Shown here piece by piece: positions 6,242-9,846 of a stretch of DNA of 9,846 nucleotides. Each line of letters begins with the position of its first letter. The first letter of the stretch is position 1. The position numbers and the translations under genes were made by a program. The notes under the pieces were generated by a model that saw only the letters and a list, made by a program, of their open reading frames with translations, searched no databases and had not been told where the DNA came from. The stretch is from JAXHTH01 sp034211115 (lineage in GTDB: Bacteria > Planctomycetota > Phycisphaerae > Phycisphaerales > SM1A02): the NCBI GenBank assembly GCA_034211115.1, contig JAXHTH010000130.1, positions 1-9,846 of the forward strand, given 5' to 3'.

Positions 6242-6514
6242 GTGTTTCAGGTCACCGAAGAAGCCATCGCGCATGCGGCCTACCAGCTTGGGCAGGCCGA
6301 CGAGGCGGAGGGTGCGGTCCTTCGTCTCAGCGCCCACGAGAGCGGGCTGGTTCTCAGGCCGGGCCGGGTTGAACCGGACGATGTGATCTTCGATCACGAC
6401 GGCCGACCGGTGATCGCCGTCTCGAAGGTGCTGGTCGAGGAGCTCGGCAACGTCGTCCTTCAGGCCCAGGAAACCGCGGACGGGACCCGCCTTCAGTTGC
6501 GCGAACGCGGCTAA
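6242..6514 (+). CDS. HesB/IscA-like protein lacking cysteines
   Basis: A 90-aa protein whose pattern follows the HesB/IscA (A-type Fe-S carrier) fold: FQVTEEAIAHAA at the N-terminus, AVLRLSAHESG, then PDDVIFDHDGRPVIAV and a C-terminal DGTRLQL strand. The three cysteines that bind the cluster in IscA/ErpA/SufA are absent; there is no Cys in the protein at all. If the assignment is right, it cannot carry Fe-S in the usual way, and its role is unknown. GTG 6242 is chosen because AAGGA (6229-6233) is 8 nt upstream. The ATG at 6233 in the same frame overlaps that Shine-Dalgarno and would add three residues. It lies about 50 bp after the membrane-protein gene and about 200 bp before the helicase gene. 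Fold assignment is by pattern, not by search. Confidence 0.7.
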   Translation: MFQVTEEAIAHAAYQLGQADEAEGAVLRLSAHESGLVLRPGRVEPDDVIFDHDGRPVIAVSKVLVEELGNVVLQAQETADGTRLQLRERG

Positions 6515-6711
6515 AAGGCGTCCGTTCGGCGGTTTCTGGACTTCCCGGCCCGGGTCGGCTATCGTTGCTCGGCTCCGTGGACGATAAGGGCCACTGACAA
6601 CGACAATTGACGCCGGTGGTTTTATTCAGGACGCGGCCCGCGTCCGGGGACAGTCCGGCTTCGAGGGCGCCGGAAGCCCCAACACTCCGGACTCAGAGAA
6701 ACAAGACACAG

Positions 6712-8010
6712 ATGCAATTCCATGAACTGCGGCTCGCAGAGCCCATCGTTCGTGCCGTAGCCGCAGAAGGCTACACCACGCCCACCCCTATCCAGATGAA
6801 AGCCATCCCGGCGGTGCTCGCCGGACAGGACGTCCTGGGCTGTGCCCGGACGGGCACGGGCAAGACCGCGGCCTTCGCTCTGCCCATCCTCGACCGGCTG
6901 GCAAGTTCGGCCGGCGCATCCCGCAAGCACCGCCTCCGACCCGGCCGCAATCCCCGCGCTCTCGTGCTGTGCCCCACGCGGGAGCTGGCCACACAGATCT
7001 TCGAGAGCTTCCGCGCGTACGGGCGCAATCTGCCGCTTCGATATGCCGTCGTGTTCGGCGGGATCAGCCAGGTGCCCCAGGTGCGCGACATCCGCGCCGG
7101 CATCGACGTGCTCGTGGCCACGCCCGGCCGGCTCCTTGACCTGATGGGACAGCGCGTGATCGATCTGCGCGCCATCGAAGTGCTGGTGCTCGACGAGGCC
7201 GATCGCATGCTCGACATGGGGTTCATCCACGACATCCGGAGAATCGAGCGTCATCTGCCCTCGCCGCGCCAGACACTTCTTTTTTCCGCCACCATGCCGG
7301 CCGAGATACGCCGTCTGGCCGATTCGATTCTCCGCAACCCCGTCTTCGTGCAGGCAAGCCCGCCGGCGTCGACGGTCGAGACGATCTCCCAGACCGTCTA
7401 CCTGGTCGCGAGAAAGAACAAGCCGATCCTGCTCGAGCGCCTCCTTCGTCAGGAGACGATGGAGCGCACCCTGATCTTCACGCGCACCAAGTACGGTGCC
7501 GACAAGCTGGTCAGGAGCCTGCGGCGATCGGGCATCGGGGCCGGCGCATTGCACGGCAACAAGAGCCAGAACGCCCGCACTCGGGCCCTGGACAGCTTCA
7601 AGTCCGGTGGGACCCCCGTGCTCATCGCAACCGACATCGCCTCGCGCGGCATCGACGTGGATGACATCACCCACGTGGTCAACTTCGACATCCCCAACCT
7701 TCCCGAGACTTACGTACACCGTATCGGGCGCACCGCCCGGGCCGGGGCCTCCGGAATCGCCCTTTCGTTCTGCGACCATGACGAGGTCGATCATCTCCGC
7801 GCGATCGAGCGGCTGATCGACACGAAGCTGAACGTCGTCGAGCAGACCCCGCCCTCTGGCGGCGAAACGAGCGCCTGGCGCCCGGCGGAACACGGACATC
7901 CACCTTCACGACACGCGGCCGACGGCACGCCCCGCCGATCGAGACGGCGATCGCAACGCCGGTCACATGGCCGATCACGCGTGGACCGGGCACGCCACTC
8001 CACTCGGTAG
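6712..8010 (+). CDS. rhlE: DEAD-box ATP-dependent RNA helicase, RhlE-like
   Basis: A 432-aa protein with all DEAD-box motifs in order: Q motif GYTTPTPIQ (20-28), Walker A ARTGTGKT (45-52), Ia PTRELA (88-93), Ib TPGR (137-140), II DEAD (161-164), III SAT (192-194), IV LIFTRT (254-259), V ATDIASRGID (306-315) and VI HRIGRTARAG (336-345). From about residue 380 a hydrophilic tail ends in Arg/Ser-rich sequence (RRSRRRSQRRS), probably for nonspecific RNA contact. The N-terminus directly before the Q motif and the short basic tail fit the RhlE group, which unwinds short RNA duplexes in ribosome assembly and cold-shock or RNA-decay settings. ATG 6712 matches the family start (MQFHELRL). An upstream in-frame TTG at 6607 adds 35 unconserved residues. 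The Shine-Dalgarno is weak. The desaturase gene follows 98 bp downstream. Confidence 0.97.
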   Translation: MQFHELRLAEPIVRAVAAEGYTTPTPIQMKAIPAVLAGQDVLGCARTGTGKTAAFALPILDRLASSAGASRKHRLRPGRNPRALVLCPTRELATQIFESFRAYGRNLPLRYAVVFGGISQVPQVRDIRAGIDVLVATPGRLLDLMGQRVIDLRAIEVLVLDEADRMLDMGFIHDIRRIERHLPSPRQTLLFSATMPAEIRRLADSILRNPVFVQASPPASTVETISQTVYLVARKNKPILLERLLRQETMERTLIFTRTKYGADKLVRSLRRSGIGAGALHGNKSQNARTRALDSFKSGGTPVLIATDIASRGIDVDDITHVVNFDIPNLPETYVHRIGRTARAGASGIALSFCDHDEVDHLRAIERLIDTKLNVVEQTPPSGGETSAWRPAEHGHPPSRHAADGTPRRSRRRSQRRSHGRSRVDRARHSTR

Positions 8011-8108
8011 GCAGCGGCCCGACCGCGCCTTTCCGCAATCGGTCGTTCCCTCCGGACGCACAGCGGGCGAAGACCCGTCGCGTTCCCCACCACTCAAGAC
8101 CCACCGCC

Positions 8109-9452
8109 ATGCACCAGTTCATACAGTCCGCCCCTGTCCCTGACGCTCTGCCCCAGACGACCGAGCAGCGACCGAGGACGATCGACCTCAAAGCTCGTCT
8201 CATCAGTCTCGCCGCAGTCACGATTCCGTTTGCGGGGCTTGTCCTTGCCGTCGCGCTGCTTTGGGGCGTCGCCTTCAACTGGATCTACCTCGCACTGCTT
8301 GCAGGAATGTACTTTGCATCTGCGGCGGGTGTGTCGATCGGGTATCACCGCTATTTCACGCATCGCAGCTTCGAGACGCCCCGCCCGGTCGCAGCCATCC
8401 TTGCCGTGTTCGGTTCGATGGCGGTGGAGGGGCCGGTGCTCCAGTGGGTTGCGGTGCATCGCCGCCACCATCAGCACAGCGATGATCATGACGATCCGCA
8501 TTCCCCGCACACGCATGGAGGCGGCCTGCGGAGTGTGCTGCGCGGATTCTGGCACGCGCATGTCGGGTGGATGTTCCAGCCTCATCCGCGCGGCCTGGCG
8601 CGATACGTCAAGGATCTCCGGCAGCAGCGGCTGGTCCGTTGGGTAAGTCGCCTCTTCCCGCTCTGGGTCCTGCTGGGTCTGCTCATACCCGCGGTTCTCG
8701 GTGGCGTCTTCACCGGAACCTGGACAGGCGCCGCCCTCGGCTTTCTATGGGGTGGCCTGGTGCGGATCTTCCTGGTTCACCACGTGACCTGGAGCATCAA
8801 CAGCGTCTGCCACATCTGGGGTACGCGTCCCTTCCGCAGCCATGACGAGAGTCGGAACAACCCCATCTTCGGCATGCTCGCGCTGGGCGAAGGATGGCAC
8901 AACAACCACCACGCGTTCCCGACGTCCGCGCGGCACGGGCTGCGCTGGTGGCAGTTGGATCTGAGTTACCTGATCATCTGCCTCATGGCACGGGTCGGGC
9001 TGGCTCGCGACGTCCGAGTTCCCAGTCCCGAGCGCATCGCCGCCAAACGCTGCAATTCAACGAGTGCTCACCGAGCACCTGGCTTATCCGACCTCGCAGA
9101 CTTCGCGAGGTTCCAATCCACACTGGACTCGCGCCACTGGCGCAACCCTGAATCACCTGGAGATCGCACCGTGAAGATCTACGTAGGCAACATGAACTTC
9201 GACACCGACGAGAACGCGCTCCGTGAGACGTTCGCCGCCCACGGCGATGTCGAAGACGTCGCCGTCATCACCGACCGTGACACCGGCCGCCCGCGCGGCT
9301 TCGGCTTCGTGACCATGCCTGACCAGCAGGCGCGCGCCGCAATCGAAGCGCTCAACGGGACTGACCTCGATGGTCGAACGATCGTGGTCAACGAGGCCAA
9401 GGCGAAGGCCGGTGGCGGCGGCCGCGGCGGTCCGCGCCGGAGCAACTGGTAA
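8109..9452 (+). CDS. Acyl-CoA desaturase frame continuous with RRM domain
   Basis: A 447-aa frame. Residues 1 to about 314 are a membrane fatty-acid desaturase of the delta-9 (stearoyl-CoA/acyl-lipid) type, with three His boxes: HRYFTH (80-85), HRRHH (117-121) and HNNHH (264-268), plus SINSVCH (229-235). Hydrophobic segments lie at about 33-52, 56-75, 94-110, 184-200 and 205-223. It would introduce double bonds into acyl chains at a di-iron centre in the membrane. The familiar C-terminal end (VRVPSPERIAAKR) falls at 302-314, but no stop follows. About 40 residues with no domain-like features lead straight into the RRM at 355-447. Either this is a true fusion or the desaturase stop was lost by mutation or sequencing error. 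The RRM has its own RBS and GTG (see 9171-9452). ATG 8109 has no clear Shine-Dalgarno but fits family length. Confidence 0.88.
   Translation: MHQFIQSAPVPDALPQTTEQRPRTIDLKARLISLAAVTIPFAGLVLAVALLWGVAFNWIYLALLAGMYFASAAGVSIGYHRYFTHRSFETPRPVAAILAVFGSMAVEGPVLQWVAVHRRHHQHSDDHDDPHSPHTHGGGLRSVLRGFWHAHVGWMFQPHPRGLARYVKDLRQQRLVRWVSRLFPLWVLLGLLIPAVLGGVFTGTWTGAALGFLWGGLVRIFLVHHVTWSINSVCHIWGTRPFRSHDESRNNPIFGMLALGEGWHNNHHAFPTSARHGLRWWQLDLSYLIICLMARVGLARDVRVPSPERIAAKRCNSTSAHRAPGLSDLADFARFQSTLDSRHWRNPESPGDRTVKIYVGNMNFDTDENALRETFAAHGDVEDVAVITDRDTGRPRGFGFVTMPDQQARAAIEALNGTDLDGRTIVVNEAKAKAGGGGRGGPRRSNW
9064..9111 (+). repeat. Two consecutive hairpins between desaturase and RRM coding parts
   Basis: GTGCTC (9064-9069)/GAGCAC (9073-9078) and ACCTCGC (9091-9097)/GCGAGGT (9105-9111) are both perfect inverted repeats with loops of 3 and 7 nt. 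They sit in the unconserved linker of the desaturase-RRM frame, 60-107 nt before the RRM GTG. This is what one expects of an intergenic leader or attenuator rather than protein-coding sequence. Confidence 0.55.
9171..9452 (+). CDS. Small RRM-type RNA-binding protein (copy 2, internal start)
   Basis: A 93-aa single RRM: RNP2 IYVGNM (3-8), RNP1 RGFGFVTM (about 42-49), then a Gly/Arg-rich tail (about 80-93). It is a paralogue of the RRM protein encoded at 1392-1670; the stretch VEDVA-ITDRDTGRPRGFGFV is nearly identical. GTG 9171 is supported by GGAG (9159-9162) 8 nt upstream, the same arrangement as in copy 1, and by the matching N-terminus. It is in frame with the desaturase upstream and also forms the end of the 447-aa frame, so it may be made alone, as part of a fusion, or both. 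Single RRMs of this kind are cold-induced RNA chaperones in cyanobacteria. A small basic-protein gene begins 5 bp after its stop. Confidence 0.85.
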   Translation: MKIYVGNMNFDTDENALRETFAAHGDVEDVAVITDRDTGRPRGFGFVTMPDQQARAAIEALNGTDLDGRTIVVNEAKAKAGGGGRGGPRRSNW

Positions 9453-9457
9453 TCCGA

Positions 9458-9640
9458 ATGGGCAGGAAGAGGCAGCACAGCTTCTCGAAACGTCAGCGCG
9501 AGCAGAGGAAGGCCGAGAAGGCGGATCGCAAGCGAAGGCAGCGTGCGGCGCGCAAGGACGCGCCCCCACCGCCTCCTGCTCTCGGCGATGCCGCTGATGA
9601 TCCGTCCAACGCCGGACCGGACGTGACCGCGCCGGACTGA
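9458..9640 (+). CDS. Small Lys/Arg-rich protein
   Basis: A 60-aa protein starting MGRKRQHSFSKRQREQRKAEK. The first half is an almost purely Lys/Arg/Gln/Glu helix, likely a coiled or RNA-binding helix; the second half is Pro/Ala/Asp-rich and probably disordered. Short proteins beginning with this KR-(H/S)-FSKRQ-E pattern are found in several bacterial groups as uncharacterised hypotheticals (recollection). ATG 9458 lies 5 bp after the RRM stop with no good Shine-Dalgarno of its own, so translation is probably coupled to the RRM gene. This links it to RNA metabolism by context only. Confidence 0.65.
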   Translation: MGRKRQHSFSKRQREQRKAEKADRKRRQRAARKDAPPPPPALGDAADDPSNAGPDVTAPD

Positions 9641-9673
9641 GTGTCTCGTCGACATGCGTGGACGATCACCGGC

Positions 9674-9707
9674 CGCGGCGAGCGACAGCCGCGCTGCAAT
9701 CAGCGCG
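9674..9707. terminator. Overlapping hairpins between convergent genes
   Basis: CGCGCTG (9690-9696)/CAGCGCG (9701-9707) is a perfect 7-bp stem with loop CAAT. It overlaps an alternative stem CGCGGC (9674-9679)/GCCGCG (9688-9693). The hairpins sit in the 72-bp gap between the stop of the small basic protein (plus) and the stop of the radical-SAM-like gene (minus). No T-tract is present, so terminator function is inferred from position. Confidence 0.45.
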
Positions 9708-9712
9708 CAGCG

Positions 9713-9846
9713 TTAGATCGACGCCGCGACCTTCCGGAAGTGGTGCCCGAGAATCGCCAGGTTCATCGCCTGGCCGAACTTGCGCGGCCGGAACATCAGG
9801 GATCGGAAGAAGAAGCTCCAATAGGCCCGGCGCCCGCGTGAGCGGA
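9713..9846 (-). CDS. Radical SAM / B12-binding protein, C-terminal fragment (DUF4070-like)
   Basis: The minus-strand frame enters from the right edge and ends at TAA (9715-9713), giving 43 codons. It reads ...RRAYWSFFFRSLMFRPRK, then FGQAMNLAILGHHFRKVAASI. The pattern (R)xYW..F...RP..F..A...AI.G.HFRK matches, as I recall it, the end of the C-terminal DUF4070-type domain in B12-binding radical SAM proteins. Codon use and hydrophobic periodicity look like real coding sequence. Start, cobalamin and CxxxCxxC regions lie outside the window, so the substrate cannot be named. Confidence 0.65.
   Translation of the reverse strand, partial: RSRGRRAYWSFFFRSLMFRPRKFGQAMNLAILGHHFRKVAASI

Noticed and set aside
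6622..7899. Long minus-strand frame (425 codons) opposite the helicase
   Set aside because: It is the exact antisense of the DEAD-box gene, whose motifs are all present on the plus strand; its translation shows no domain.

Overview
The window is GC-rich (about two thirds G+C by eye) and gene-dense, with mixed gene orientation. It looks like a chromosomal stretch from a free-living bacterium, most plausibly a planctomycete (Phycisphaerae-like). That guess rests on a secreted Gly-X-Y collagen-like protein with a characteristic N-terminal domain, small glycine-tailed RRM proteins, a PGPGW membrane protein and a lineage-type helical hypothetical protein. The taxonomic assignment is inference only.

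Left part (1-1391): the minus-strand gene at the left edge is cut by the window. It encodes a secreted protein whose C-terminal side becomes a collagen-like Gly-Pro-X repeat. It is followed by about 800 bp without a convincing protein gene, which holds a degenerate tRNA-like sequence (minus, about 924-996) and a perfect hairpin at 1107-1133.

Middle (1392-5418): a 92-aa RRM RNA-binding protein (plus) ends at a strong intrinsic terminator. It converges on two minus-strand genes, a NucS/RecB-fold nuclease-like protein and, downstream of it, a PGPGW membrane protein. Divergently there is an uncharacterised helical protein with a Pro-rich tail (plus), preceded by G-rich repeats. A GC palindrome separates it from a convergent, roughly 8-repeat ankyrin protein (minus).

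Right part (5839-9846): a plus-strand series contains a small membrane protein, a cysteine-less HesB/IscA-like protein, a DEAD-box RNA helicase of the RhlE type, an acyl-CoA (delta-9 type) desaturase, a second RRM protein and a small Lys/Arg-rich protein. Helicase, desaturase and RRM protein are three classic bacterial cold-acclimation functions, so this looks like a membrane-fluidity plus RNA-remodelling neighbourhood. The desaturase reading frame has no stop codon before the RRM gene, so one 447-aa frame spans both. The RRM also has its own ribosome-binding site and GTG start. At the right edge the last 43 codons of a convergent minus-strand gene resemble the C-terminus of B12-binding radical SAM proteins.

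No CRISPR array, insertion sequence or rRNA gene was seen, and I do not see a clear novel defence or mobile system. The points most worth checking are the desaturase-RRM continuous frame, the NucS-like nuclease with its nuclease domain at the N-terminus, and the degenerate tRNA-like sequence.
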